Positions 1-12,318 of a stretch of DNA of 64,000 nt are shown here, piece after piece (position 1 is the first letter of the stretch; every line of letters starts with the position of its first letter). Location: positions 868,001 through 932,000 of the forward strand of contig WAID01000003.1 of assembly GCA_016584495.1 (NCBI GenBank), in the 5' to 3' direction. This DNA is from Celoporthe dispersa (lineage: Eukaryota; Ascomycota; Sordariomycetes; Diaporthales; Cryphonectriaceae). The notes under the pieces are model-generated. The model searched no databases. It saw only the letters and a list, made by a program, of their open reading frames with translations, and was not told the origin of the DNA. The translations under genes and the position numbers were made by a program.

Positions 1-844
1 AGTGGGCGATGGCGAAATCCAAATCTCCATGGATGCTGGGATGGCTGACAAAAACTTCTCGTCGACTCACGCTTTGGGATGATGCCGTGCTCCAGCTCAA
101 AAGCTCTTCTCTCCTCGTACTTGGGACTAGATAGCAGATGCGGGTTGCACTCGTACTCGTTGATCTGCGGCTTGTGCTTGATGTCTCCGCCCGCAAACTG
201 GTCCTTGTAGTCATCTATGGTCCTTTTGAACAGGACGACGGAGGAGGAGAGAGAGAGAGAGAAGAATGTAAGAACCTTCGTGAACCAAAAAAAAAAAAAA
301 AAAAAAGAAGAAGAAGAAGAAGGAGAGGAAGAAAAAAAAGGGGTACTCACCAGTTCGACACGCCTATGATCCTCGCCACGCCCTGGTCCTTGAGCTCCTC
401 CAGGACAGCCCACGCCTCCCTGTTGCTCAGGTTGTCCCCCTTGCCCCTGGGAGGGAAGTGCAGCAGCACGGCGTCGACGTAGCCCTCCAGCCCGAGCGCC
501 TCGATGATGCCCCTGGCGCTGTCGACCAGATCCTGCCGCCCCGCCGGCTTCATGACACAGTACGTGTTGAGCTTGAGGCTGACGAAGAGGTCGCCGCGCG
601 GGATGCGGGCGTCCCGGATGGCCCTGGCCGCGCTGGGCAGGTTCGTGTAGAGATCGCCGCAGTCCAGGTGGCGGAAGCCGGCTGCGAGGGCGGACTTGAC
701 CTCGGCGTAGGAGTCGGTTGGTATGGGATGCGTGTGGCCTGGTGCCCACTTCATCAGCGAGCCCAGCCCAAAGCACAGCCGGGGCACCGTGTAGCCGCCA
801 ATCTGCAGCGTCGCGGGGGCGGATCCAGTGTCTTCAGCAGCCAT
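1..844 (-). CDS. Aldo-keto reductase, 3' end beyond the window
   Basis: NAD(P)H-dependent carbonyl reductase of the AKR superfamily, probably cytosolic. Exon 1 is 844-351 and exon 2 is 222-71. The intron 350-223 has a GTGAGT donor and a CT-rich tract but an AAG acceptor. A second donor, GTGAGT, starts at 70, and the gene then leaves the window. Visible family features are the D-x4-Y of the active site (HLDCGDLY), the catalytic Lys in FVSLKLN, the His of the LLHFPP strand, and IIGVSNW. After the splice the protein continues with QINEYECNPHLL, the usual AKR segment. The start is the first ATG, followed by a short leader before the family's opening strand. It ends 967 bp from the reducing polyketide synthase on the same strand, so it is a candidate tailoring enzyme. 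That role is inferred from position only. Confidence 0.85.
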
Positions 845-1811
845 GGTTGGTAGTTGACGGCTCTGGATTGTTGCGGCAGAACAAAGTCCAGCAGCACGAT
901 AAACCTGCTTGGTTCATGTATTTGTGATACCGCTCTTCCCGCCTCGGACGACTCGATTTTCGGGTAATCCGGGGCGAGAAGCAAGATGCCCGGAAAACCC
1001 GACGGGACCGCATTTGTGAAACGTCAGCAGTGACATTTCGACGGGTTGGATTAATTTATACTCATGATCATTGTCGGGTCAGACATGGTCTCGATGACAT
1101 TGTATTTGAAAAAACTGCTGCTACGCCTTGTGGTGGTGGGTTCCGATGTACAGGTTGGGTCGCTGGCCGCTCTAATGCCACTCGCTCGCAGTCTTTCACC
1201 ACAATGCAAAAATGTCTTGTTAAACCAATCGCTGTTCTAGAAAGGCATACAAAATACATACCATGGACTGGACTGCATGATCAAAAAGGATACCTGAGAG
1301 AGATGGCAGGCTGAAAAGAGAGAGGCTACGTACGAAACGAAGAGGGGAATGTAGAGAAAGGCGACAGCACTCGGGACTTTACACACGGCACTGGTCGGAG
1401 ATGAAGACACACACAAGTCCAAGGGAATATCTTTGAATCTACCTGAAAAACTACTGAATATGGAAAACATTTGACATGAGAGGAAACCCAAAAAGTCCTA
1501 TTCTAAAAAACGTTGTGGTGAAAAAAAAAATAAAAGAAAATCTAACAGGAGCCACCAGGATGCCTCAACACAGCGCCATGAGCTGGATGAATATCGTTAC
1601 ATCATTTTAAGGAACACCAACTCTTCTCATCCTCATCTTATCCCTCCCTTACCCCTCTCCACTAATCTTCATCGATCCCTGGAAGAAGGACTTGGTAGCG
1701 CTCAAGCCCCCCAGGGCATCAGCTCCGACTGGTGTGTGGAGAGGAGAACGGCGCCCTGCCTTTTTCATCCTCATCTCTCCCTTCTCCTCTCGTGTACAAG
1801 CATGAGGGCCT
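845..1811. other. Intergenic: reductase promoter and 3' flank of the reducing PKS
   Basis: This stretch holds the upstream region of the aldo-keto reductase and the downstream region of the polyketide synthase, both on the minus strand. No ORF in it has a recognisable domain or coding-like composition. I see no RNA gene or repeat. Confidence 0.6.
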
Positions 1812-4800
1812 CTACTCGGCCTTGACGGTCACGAGCTTGCTCCGCTCGGCGATCTTGCCGGCGAACTTGTACATGGGCATGGCGGCCAGGATCTCGGGTA
1901 GCGCCATGTTGGCCTTCATCTCTCGCGAGATCCAGTTGCGGACCTCCATGGCCACGAGCGAGTCCACGCCGTAGACGTACATGGGCCGGTTGGGGTCGAC
2001 CTCGCTGGCGGGCATCTGCAGGATGTCGGCCGTCTTCTGCACCAGGGCCTCGGTGATGATGTCGGTGGCGGCCTCGAGCCCCTCGGCGTCCATGAGGCGG
2101 GACTCGATGGTGGCGGCACCGCCCTTGGACGCGTTGGCGCCGGCGGCGTGCGTGGCGATGGCCAGGCGGGTCATGCGGGGGTCGTCAAAGTAGTCGGGGC
2201 GGGGCAGGCCGAACTCGGTCATGACGTCCGCGGTGGCGAGACCGGTGCTGACTTGCGCGGGGAAGGTGTCGCGGGTCTTGGGGTCGGTCTGGCCGTTGAT
2301 GATGCTGCGCATCATGGCGTGGAAGACGTTCTCGCGGATGCCGATGGCCTCCTCCCACACGGCCAGGAAGCCCTTGGCGCCCGTCTCGGCGACGACGCCG
2401 ACGTCCCGCATGATACCCAGGTCGACCGACACGCCGGCCAGGCCCTTGGCGCGGCGGTAGTAGGCCAGCTCGTCCTGGTACGTGTTGCCCGCCGCGTAGT
2501 TGGCCTGGCCGCTGTTGCCGAAGACGCCGGCGCATGAGGAGAAGAACATCATGAAGTCGAGGGGCCGGCTCTCGTCGAAGAACCTGTGCAGGTTGCGGGT
2601 GCCGTGCACCTTGGGCTTGATGGAGGTGACCCACTCGTCGTGGGTCATCTTCTCGAACAGGGCGTCGCGGAGCACCATGGCCATCTGCACGACACCCTTG
2701 ACGGGCGGCAGCTCGGAGCCGCACTGGGCCATGGCGGCCTCGAACGAGGACAGATCCGCCATGTCGGCCTTGTAGGCCTTGACGTTGACGCCAGGGCGGG
2801 CGGCGAGCGCCTCCATGGTCTTCCTGGCCTCGGCGCTGGCGTCGCCGGAGCGCGAGACGAAGGCGATGTTGCGGGCGCCGCTGTCGATGAACATGCCCGC
2901 CAGGGAGCGGCCCAGGCCGCCGAGGCCGCCGACCAGGAGGTAGGTGGCGTTGGGGTCCAGCTTGAGGGAGTTGGAGGCCTTGTGGAGGACGGGGGCCTGG
3001 GGCTCGGCGCCCATGGTGAGGACGAGCTTGCCGAGGTGGCGGCCGCTCTGCATCAGGCGGAAGGCCTCCTCCATGGAGCCCAGCGGGTAGGTGGTCAGGA
3101 CGGTGGGGGCGTACAGGACGCCCTGGTGGACGAGGTCGTACACGTTGGTGACGATCTCGGCCATCTCGTCGGGCAGGTGCTCCATGACGAGCAGCAGGTT
3201 GAAGAAGGTGAAGGTGGTGTTCTGCATGAAGGGCTTCATGTCCAGGCGCGTGTTGCCGGTGATGTCGCGGAGGCCGATTTCGACAAAGGTGCCAAAGGTG
3301 GCCAGGCAGTACCAGGACTGGCGGAGGAGCTCGCCGGACAGCGAGTTGAGGATGCAGTTCACGCCCTTGCCGTTGGTCATGCGCTTGACGCCGTGGACAA
3401 AGGAGGCGTCGCGCGAGTTGAAGATGTGGTCCGGGTTGACGCCGTACTTCTCGATGATGAGCTTCCTCTTCTCGGGGGGAGCCGACGGTGGCGTAGACGG
3501 TCAGGCCGAGGTGGTTGGCCAGCTGGATGGCAGCCTGGCCGACACCACCGGCGGCGGCGTGGATGAGGACGGACTGCCCCTTGCGCAGCTTGGCCAGGTT
3601 GACCAGGGCGTGGTACGCGGTGGTGTGGACGACGCTCATGGCGGCGGCCTCCTCGTAGGTCATGGTGTCGGGGATCTTGGCGCAGGCCACCTCCGAGGTG
3701 CGCAGGTTGGTGGTGTGCGCGCCGGTACCGCAGCCGGCGACGCGGTCGCCCACCTTGACGCGGGTGACCTTGGAGCCGACGGCGGTGATGACACCGGCGG
3801 CCTCGAGGCCCAGCCACGAGTCGTTGAGGATGCCCATGGAGGACATGACGTCGCGGAAGTTGACGCCCGAGGCCTTGACCTCGATCTCGACCTCGCGCTC
3901 GCCCAGGGCTTGCCGACCCACCTGTCGTCGGGGATGAACTGGAGGGTGTCGAGGATGCCGGGCTGGCCGACCGTCAGGCGCAGGGGGCCGTCGTGCTCCT
4001 TGAGGGGCATGACGCCCGTCCAGTCCTTGAGGTGGTGGTTGACGTCGGCGTTCTCGGCCTTGTCCTTGCTGATGCGGGAGACCATGAGGGCGCCGTTCTT
4101 CTCGCGGAACTCGTTGTCCTTGGAGTTAGCGCCCAGGACGCGGCCGGCGAGGTCGGCACCGGTGGCCAGGCCGGTGGCCTCGGACAGGTGGAGGACGTCG
4201 AAGCGGGTGCCGAGGATCTCGCCGCGGACGACACGGGCCAGGCCGTCGACCATGTTGAAGTCGGGCTCGTCGCCGTGGGTGAGCCACAGCAGGCGCTCGG
4301 CCTTGAGGATGACCTCGCGGAGGGCCAGGAAGTCCGCCTCCGAGATCTCGTCCAGGACGGCCTTCTCCATCTCGAGCAGGGAGATGGCCGCCTTGCCCTC
4401 GGTGGCGGCGACGACGTCCTTGCTGTCCCAGGTGGTGGTCTTGACGGCGTACTCGAGGGCGGACAGGGTCTCGGCGAGCTTGCCGGCAAAGGCCCTGGCG
4501 GTCTCGCCGGCGGTGGGCGACTCGATGATGACGACCTCGGGCTTGGCCTCGGCGCCGCTGGCCTTGGCCTCGACGGGGTGCGAGTACAGGCCGGCGCCCA
4601 GGGACGAGGTGAACTTCTTGTCGGCCAGGATGGGCCCCGAGGTCTCGGGCGCGGCCGTGCAGAGGACGCTGGCGCTGGGCTTGGCCAGGGACAGGACCTT
4701 GCCGAGGTACTTGTCGAGGCCGCCCATGCCCTCGCAGGCGGGCGAGACTACGATCAGGTCGGCAGCGGGGACGTCCGAGGGGGCAGGCGTCTCGGCGTCG

Positions 4801-7800
4801 CCGAGGTAGAAGACGTCGGCGACGTTCTCGCCCTGCGGGGTAGCCACGGCGTAGCGGATCTGGCCCGACAGCGTGGCCGCGTCGGCGACGGAGGCGACGG
4901 CGCCCTTGGCGGTGTCGGCGGACGGGAGGAGCTCGATGACGGAGGCGGACGGGTTGACGTGGAGGAACATGCGGGCGACGAGGGAGGTGGCGTCGGCGGG
5001 CGACAGGCCCGCGGTGACCCGGCTGAGCTCGTCGGCCCGGATGAGCTCCAGGGTGTGGTTCCAGCTGATGGCGGTGCACAGGTCGCTGGTCTCGGTCTTC
5101 TTGCCGACCTCGACGGGCTCCTCGGAGGAGGAGGACAGCTCGGTGGAGCGGTAGTCGCGGACCTGGAGGTAGAGGTTGTCGAGGCCCTCGTCCAGCCAGT
5201 AGACGTCGGCGGCGGTGTCCCTGAAGCTGTGGCGCTTGGTGGTGCAGAAGGCCTTGAGGCAGGTGCCGACGTCGCCGGGGAACTTGGCGGAGATCTCAAA
5301 CTCGCCGACGGCGGTGGGCACGGTGGCCTTGTGGATGTTGAGCTGCTTGTCCTCGGTGTAGGTGCCGCCGACGAAGGACTGGAAGACGGCGTCGAGCATG
5401 GCGGGGTGGATGAGGAAGGGCCGCTCGACCAGCTTCTCGCTGTAGGTGGGGCCGCAGTCCTTGAGGAAGACGTCGTAGGTGCACTTCTCCTTGCCCGGGT
5501 GCATGTTGTCGAGGGTCTGGAAGAGGGGCCCGTAGAACCACGAGACGTTGGTGGTGGTCTCGTAGAACTTCTTCTTCTCGAAGGTGTCGGGGCACGACGC
5601 GAGGACCTGCTTGTACTCGGCGATCTTGGCGTCGCGCAGGTGGACCTGCTCGGCCTTCATCTGCTCGCTCTCGGTGACGTACTCGATGGTCATGAGGCCG
5701 CGGGCGTTGTCGCGGAGGGCCTGGTCGCGGCCGGTGCACGAGGAGATGGTCCACTCCCACCAGGTGTGCGGGTTGGAGGCGGCCGTGGAGACGATGTGCG
5801 GGCGGACGTGGACGACAGTCTCGGTCGGGGTGTCCTCGCTCATGGGCATGGCGCTGAAGAAGGCGACGTCGCGCAGCTTGTAGGACTGGACCGTCTTGCC
5901 CGGGTCGGCCATCTGCGAGGCGGCCTCGAGGATCATGGAGACCATGCCGGCGCCGGGGAATAGGATCATGGACAGGACCTTGTGCTCGCGGATCCAGGGC
6001 TCCTCCTCGAGGGACAGGAAGCCGCGCCAGACGCGCTCGTTCTCGTCCATGGCGGGCAGGGGGCGCCGATGAGCGACCTGCGGGGCACCTTGCGCATGTG
6101 GGCGGCGATGTCGATGCGGCTCTCGGCGTGGAAGGTCTTGGTGTGGTTCCAGGGGTACGGGGGCAGGTCGGTCAGCTTCTTGCACTCGGCGTCCTCGTTG
6201 ACGCCCTTGTAGCTGAGGTCGGCGCCCTTGCAGAAGAGGTCGGCGGCCAGGTCGAAGGCGGTGTCCATGCCGTCCTTGCCGCGCTTGAGGACGGAGCCGT
6301 AGGCGACGTTCTTGATGCCGCCGCCGTTGAGGATCTGCTGGACGGGGCCGCCGAGGGCCGAGTGGGGGCCGATCTCGATGAGCATGTCGACGGTGTTGTC
6401 GGACACGGAGTTGTTGATGGGGTCGGCGGGCGTGACGAGCTCGAGGAGGGCGTCGGCGAAGAGGACGGGGGAGACCAGGTTCTTGACCCAGTACAGGCCG
6501 CCCAGCTCCTCGGGGTCGATCTCGCTGCCGGTGACGGAAGAGATCATCCTGGCGGCCTGCTTGGGCGGGCGCTGGCCCTCGATATGGTTGATGAAGCCGA
6601 GCAGGTCGGACATGACCTCCCGCATGTGGTGCGAGTGGTAGGCGACGTCGACCTTGAGCTTGCGGGCAAAGATCTTCTCGTCGTCGAGCATGGGCAGCAG
6701 CTGGTCGAGGCCGGCCATGTCGCCCGAGAGGGTGACGCTCTCGGGCGAGTTGACACAGGCCACGATGACGGTGCCGGCGTCGACCTTCTCGATCCACTTC
6801 TCGGCCTCCTTGCGGCCGAGGCCGACGGCCATCATGCCTCCCTTGAGGTGGCTGGCCTTGGTCTTGATGAGGCCCGAGGCCTGGCCGCGGAAGTACGCGG
6901 CGGTGACGGCGTCCTTGTGGCTCAGGGCGCCGATGGCGTAGGCGGCGGCCACCTCGCCCGAGGAGTGGCCGACGACCTTGGAGGGGTTGACGCCCCAGGC
7001 GCGCAGCTCGTCGACCAGGGCGACCTGGAGGATGTTGCACATGGGCTGGGAGACCTCGGGCTCGGAGACGCGGGACTCGGCGGCGGGGCGGCACAGCTCC
7101 TCGACGGCGTCCCACTCGCAGCCGCACTCGCGCAGGTAGTCGGCCGACTTCCTGAAGGACTCGCCAAAGGCCTTGCGCTCGAGGAGCTCGGCACCCATGC
7201 CGGCCCACTGGGCGCCCTGGCCGGTGAAGACGAAGCCGATGCGGGGCTCGCCCGAGGAGCGGACGGCGTTGGCGCCCTTGAGGGACTCGAGCTTCTCGCG
7301 CAGCTCGAAGCCGTTCTCGGCGACGCAGGTGGTCTTCCAGCTCAGCTTGGAGCGGCCCTCGCCCAGGGTGTAGGCCAGGTTGGCGATGTAGTCGGGGTTG
7401 GTGGCCGTGGGGCCGAGGCTGTCGAGGTGGTCGGCGAGGGTCTGGGCGACGCGCTCCAGGCCGGCCTGGTCGGAGGCGCTGAAGGTGAAGAGGCGCTTCT
7501 TGTCGAGGACGGGCTCCCTGGCGGCGAACATGGAGCCGGCGGCGGCGGCGGGGCCGCTGGTGAGCAGGGGTGGCCCTTGCGCTTGTCGACGCCCTCGAGG
7601 ATGACGTGGGCGTTGGTGCCGCCCATGGCGAAGGAGGAGACGGACATGCGCTTCACGTCGGTGACGGGCCAGGGGGTGAGCTTCTGGGGGACGTGGATGT
7701 TCCACTCGTCAAAGGGGATGCCCTCGTTCAGCTTGTTCAGGTAGACCTGCGGGGGGATCATGCCGTTCTCCATGGCGAGGATGCCCTTGATGACACCGGC

Positions 7801-9155
7801 GACGGCGGCACCGGCCTCGAGGTGACCGATGTTGGGCTTGACGGAGCCGACGATGAGCTTGCGCGAGGAGCTGGCCTTGGAGCCGAGGGTCTCGTGGATG
7901 GCGCGGACCTCGACGGGGTCGCCGGCCTTGGTGCCGGTGCCGTGGCACTCGACGAACTGGGTGCTCTCCATGTCGAGGCCAAAGTTCTTGTAGACGTCGC
8001 GGATGAGGGCGGCCTGGGCGTCGACGCTGGGCAGGGTGATGCCCTGGGTCCAGCCGTCCGAGTTGATACCGGAGCCGCGGATGACAGCGCGGATGGGGTC
8101 GCCGTCGCGCTCGGCGTCGGCGAGGCGCTTGATCAGGATGAGGCCGCAGCCCTCACCACGGCCGTAGCCGTCGCCGTCGTTGTCGAAGGAGCGGCAGTGG
8201 CCAAAGGGCGACAGGAAGCCCAGGTTGCTGAGCTGGATGGTCATCTCGGGGTTGAGGATCAGGTTGACACCGCCGGCGACGGCCATGTCGGCCTCGCCGT
8301 TGCGGACGCTCTGGCAGGCCAGGTGGATGGCGACCAGGGAGGAGGAGCAGGCGGTCTCGACCGTCATGGAGGGCCGTGCATGTCGAAGAAGTGGCTGATC
8401 CTGTTGGCGAGGATCTCGTGGGAGACACCCGTCAGGGCGTACTTGGGGGCGTACTCGGGGTCGCGCTGGATGGAGGCCTCGTAGTCGGACAGGCCGGCGC
8501 CGACGTAGACGGCCGTCTGGGAGCCCTTGACCTTCTCGTAGGGCATGCCGGCGGCCTCGAACAGCTCGTAGGCGACCTCGAGGGCCATGCGCTGCCGGGG
8601 GTCCATGGCGACGGCCTCGGAGGCCGGGAGGTTGAAGAAGGCGGCGTCGAAGGCGTAGACATCCTCCCTTGACAAAGTGGCCGCCGGGGGTAGGGACAGT
8701 GCCGAGGGTGCTCTTGTTGGGGTGGTAGAAGGCATCGGGGTTCCACCGGTCCGAGGTAGGAGAGTGAGCATCTGTTGTTGGGGTTTGAGGGAGTGACGGG
8801 TCAGCACTGCCGTCCAGAATATCTTGGAAGGTATCGCGAGGGAAGTTGTTGCAGGCGGGTCAGGGCCTGACAAGGACCAGCCCTGCAACCACCCTCCCGT
8901 CATGGTTCCTTCCCTCCCCTCTTTCTCCCTCCTCGCCCCTTCTTTTTTTCTTTCTTTCACATATTCTTTTTTTTTTTTTGGTGTTTTTTCTCTTTCTGTC
9001 TCTTCCCACTTGTTCCTTTTCCCCAGGTAAACATGAATCAACTCACCTCGGCCGTTCTTGAGCATGTCCCAGAACTTGGAAGGGTTGGTGGCATCTCCAC
9101 CCAATCGGCAGGCCAGACCGACAATGGCCAGGGGAACGTTGGGAGTAGTCGACAT
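1812..9155 (-). CDS. Highly reducing type I iterative polyketide synthase (KS-AT-DH-psiMT-ER-KR-ACP)
   Basis: Builds a reduced polyketide chain from malonyl-CoA. Exon 1 is 9155-9047 and exon 2 is 8771-1812; the 275 bp intron has a CTGAC branch site and a CAG acceptor. About 2,356 residues after allowing for indels. KS (residues ~1-430): VETACSSS, VECHGTGT, NIGHLEAG. AT: GHSSGEVAAAYA near 640. DH: REHKVLSMILFPGAG near 965, with Ser where the HxxxGxxxxP Gly is expected, and HPAMLDAVFQ near 1160. Residues ~1245-1640 fill the methyltransferase position but have no SAM-binding motif. ER: HAAAGGVGQ near 1780. KR: GGLGGLG near 1990 and ANYAAGN. ACP: YGVDSLVAMEVRNW near 2307. No release domain is present, so a partner must take the chain. 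Six single-base shifts occur at about 8666, 8371, 7567, 6059, 3906 and 3474, all in G/C runs; correcting them gives one exact frame. Confidence 0.95.
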
Positions 9156-12100
9156 CTTGACGGTGGGTCGTTTCTATTTCTTTTTAGGGGAAAAAAAATA
9201 GAGAAACTCCGGATGGGAAGGTCGGACCGTAGAGGTTTGTCGTCAGGTCGGCTGGACAAGAAAGAATGAACGATTGTGTTGAGGGGGTGGAGGACTTGAG
9301 ATGCGATTCTCTTTTCTCTTTTCTTGGCACAACACACACACAAATACAAAACTTGAAGGGGCGCTTTCTTCTAACGTGCTTTGCGCTACCAAAGTGGAAC
9401 GTGAGAAGGGCGTTGAAGTTTTGTTCTGGTGTTTTGGGAGGGTGAAAAGTTGAGGCTGTGTACCAAGGAGGAGAGGAAGGAGAGGGTCGCTGTGAGGGAA
9501 TGCTTCACAAGAACATTGGAGATCCAAAGAACCAAGACAGCCACAACAACACGACCGGTCTGAAGAGGGAATGTTGAATCTATTTCAATACTTCCTCGCC
9601 CAACCTTGGTGGTGTGGTGTGGGTGTGGCCCGCCTTTGGGGGGGGGGAGGGGGAGGGGAAAACCTGCTGCCCACCGCGTGCTATGTCCATGTTACCTTTC
9701 TCTCCCCAACAGCGACGACGTCCAGAACGCCCTTTGCTGCTTCCTGTCGTGTGTGTCGTGGCGCATATTTCCCAAAATGGCCTATCAGCGTTTATCGCCC
9801 CGTGGATAATGCTCAAGCCCAGATGTCCCGAGCTTCGAAGCCCGAAATCAGCCCAATGTTCCGGTACCTTGTCCGGCCAAGTGCGTCGCCTTGTCTCCTC
9901 CCCTGGTGGGCTTCCCGTCTTGGGGACCCCCTCTGGCCCTTTTTTTTTTGTTTGTTAACTCTCTTCTGTTCTTTTTTTTCTTTCTTGGGGTGGGTATATC
10001 TTCTCGGGTTTTTCGTTGATGCAGACCCTCCAGGATCGTCCACACACAGCTCGGTAGATCGGAGGCTGTGTGTGTGGTGGGTATTCCCCGACAGGGGGGA
10101 GGAGGGGTGGTGCGCGGTGGAAGGGAGGGGCGTGGGTGTGTACAATCAGATTTATGAATCCACACCAGGGGAGTGAGGACTGGTTTCCATCCCTGCCAAT
10201 ATCAGAGCAGGGGTGCCGGGTTATGGGAAAATCAGTGCGTGGGTGGGGTGCCCTTTAGATTATGACGGCGGGTAATCATCAACCTTGGCTGGCCGGCAGA
10301 CAAACAACAACTTCACAACCAACCCCCATCGCTTCCGATCGCCACACAGCGGGACGTTGAGGCATGCGATATCCTCAGGTGCCAGTCAGTCGGTCCTCTC
10401 CCGGGAAGAGAGGGAACAACCGACGAATCCTCTTGCAGGTGTCTCAGGACTCTCCCGTCAAAAACGAAGAAGTCTGGACTCTCATACACGGACGGGTTGG
10501 TCTGCAGTGCAGCTGTCACCTCGCATATGCAAGAGAAGCCCCAGGACCACCCTTCTCGAAGCTCTCTATCGCTCTGGATGCGCCTCGCCTCGTCGCGCCC
10601 CTTGTTGCTTCCCATCCCCGGGGTGTGTGTGTGTGTGTGCGTGCTGACTGGCCCCCCCCCTTTCCCACCAGCTGCCGGATAGGGTCCCGAGGGGCGACAG
10701 CAGAGTTGCCTCAATGGTTTCCGGAAGAAGCATGTGGCAGGCTTGGTACCGGGAGATCAGCACCGGCTTCGACCAAAAAATAAAAAAAATAGAAAGATGA
10801 GCTGAGGTTGTGCAAGGCCATCATCAGCCTGTGGTGGCAGGCCGGGTGGATCTCTCTCTTTTCGTGGCCTATCTCGCTCTCTTTACCCCCCCATCTCGTG
10901 GGCCAGTAAGTGATCTCCTTCAGCTCCCGGGGACCCAGGGTGCTGCTGCATACTATGGGTATGTACCGCCGTACCTCTGGAGGGTATTCCTGGTCCGTCC
11001 CCAGCCATCCAGCCTCTCCTCGCACCCTCAAGTGATGTGCTGCTGCTGCTGCTGCTGCTGCTGCTGTACATGGTGTGGAGGTGGTCAGGACCCCCGGACC
11101 CCCTCGGATGCGTCCAGCCCTCCAGGTGAGGCGCCTGTCGGGTACCCACAGAGGCCAGGGACAACTCCACCATGCCTGCGACGGGACGGGGCTGCTGCCA
11201 CATGTCTTGTCTATCAGGGTCCCTCCCGCCAAGAGCAGGTATCCCAGGCCTCTCTCGCCCTCCCGCCGTCGATAAGCCTGTCTGCATGCCATGAAAGGAA
11301 GCTGCTTCTGGGCCCACCCAGGTCGAGGTCCCCCTCAGGCCAATGTCCACGACTGATTGCTCGGACGTTTCATTCTCTGCCTCTCTCTGGGTCCTGCCTC
11401 CTCCTGCCTGCATATCGAGAAGCCCCGAGCGGTGGTTTGATACGGGCCATTCGGGACTTCTGCATCCCCCTGTCAGGTCCTTGGATCTCTGCAGACTTAC
11501 CCTCCTGCATGGGTCGCCCTACTCTCTCCTCCTCCTCCTTCATCGTCGTTCCTACCCCACGAGAATGATCTGTCTCTGTGGGCTAGCCTCCCGACAAGCG
11601 AATGTCCCGAGGGAGGGCCCCGCCAGCCTGAGCTGGTCCCTCAACTTCCTAATTCATACTACCCTTCCCATCAGCCGGCCGATACCCGTCAGCCGTTTCG
11701 GGCTGTTCATGCTGTTTTCCTCGTACAACAGGGAGAGAAAGAGAGAGAGAGAGAGAGATCTGATAATGATGATAGCCCGGGTAACAAAGTCGAGGTCTCA
11801 AGAAGCCCGAGGAGGGGGGCGGAGAGGACCCGGCTGGAGGACCTGGACTGGACCACCCTGCACAGCGCGCTCGAGAGAGGACCGTTCTCTGTGTGGTCAT
11901 CTGGTAAGCCCGGTGCTGGCACCTGTTGGTCTGGGAAGAGGATCAGATCTCGAGCCTTGTCCCGACTTTGAAAATCATCCTTAAAGACATCCGCCCTGGG
12001 AGCCTCACCACCTTCTCTCTCTCTCCCCCTCTGTGCCTTGTCTGTGGCTCCTTCTGGTTCATCACACATTCTCTCTCTCTCTCCCTCTCCCTCCCTCTCT

Positions 12101-12318
12101 CTATTTCGTCATCATCCTCTCTCCATCTTCCTCTCCCCCCCTTTTTTTATATCTCGATGACCTTTGGATACCCCTAGATCAATCCTCCCCTCTCTTCCTT
12201 CCTCCTTCACTCTCCCCCCCCTCCCTACCACCAACCACCACTCGCTTCACACCAGAACCTTCCCTTCTTTACCCACCAGCCATAGTAAGAAGTGGAAAAG
12301 AAAACCCCCGCGCCCGCA
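9156..12318. promoter_or_regulatory. Shared divergent promoter region between the two polyketide synthases
   Basis: The 3.2 kb between the two start codons must contain both promoters, because the synthases are transcribed away from each other. Long pyrimidine runs lie just upstream of the plus-strand start (about 12068-12250), as in many fungal promoters. ORFs of 100-250 codons occur on both strands, but their composition is arbitrary and they contain microsatellites, so I do not call them genes. I could not identify a specific operator for a pathway regulator. Confidence 0.5.
11038..11066. repeat. (TGC)n microsatellite
   Basis: About nine and a half perfect TGC units lie within the intergenic region between the two synthases. 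No coding frame around it is supported. Confidence 0.95.

Noticed and set aside
2586..8672. Long plus-strand ORFs opposite the reducing synthase
   Set aside because: They are GC-driven shadows of the minus-strand gene, full of Gly, Ala, Val and Leu, with no domain.
1812..9155. Reducing synthase as a pseudogene
   Set aside because: Six shifts lie in homopolymers, all domains keep their active residues, and the corrected length is divisible by three. Sequencing error is simpler.
10711..11568. Possible small genes between the synthases (including a 252-codon ORF)
   Set aside because: The frames run through a TGC microsatellite, have no domain and no splice support.
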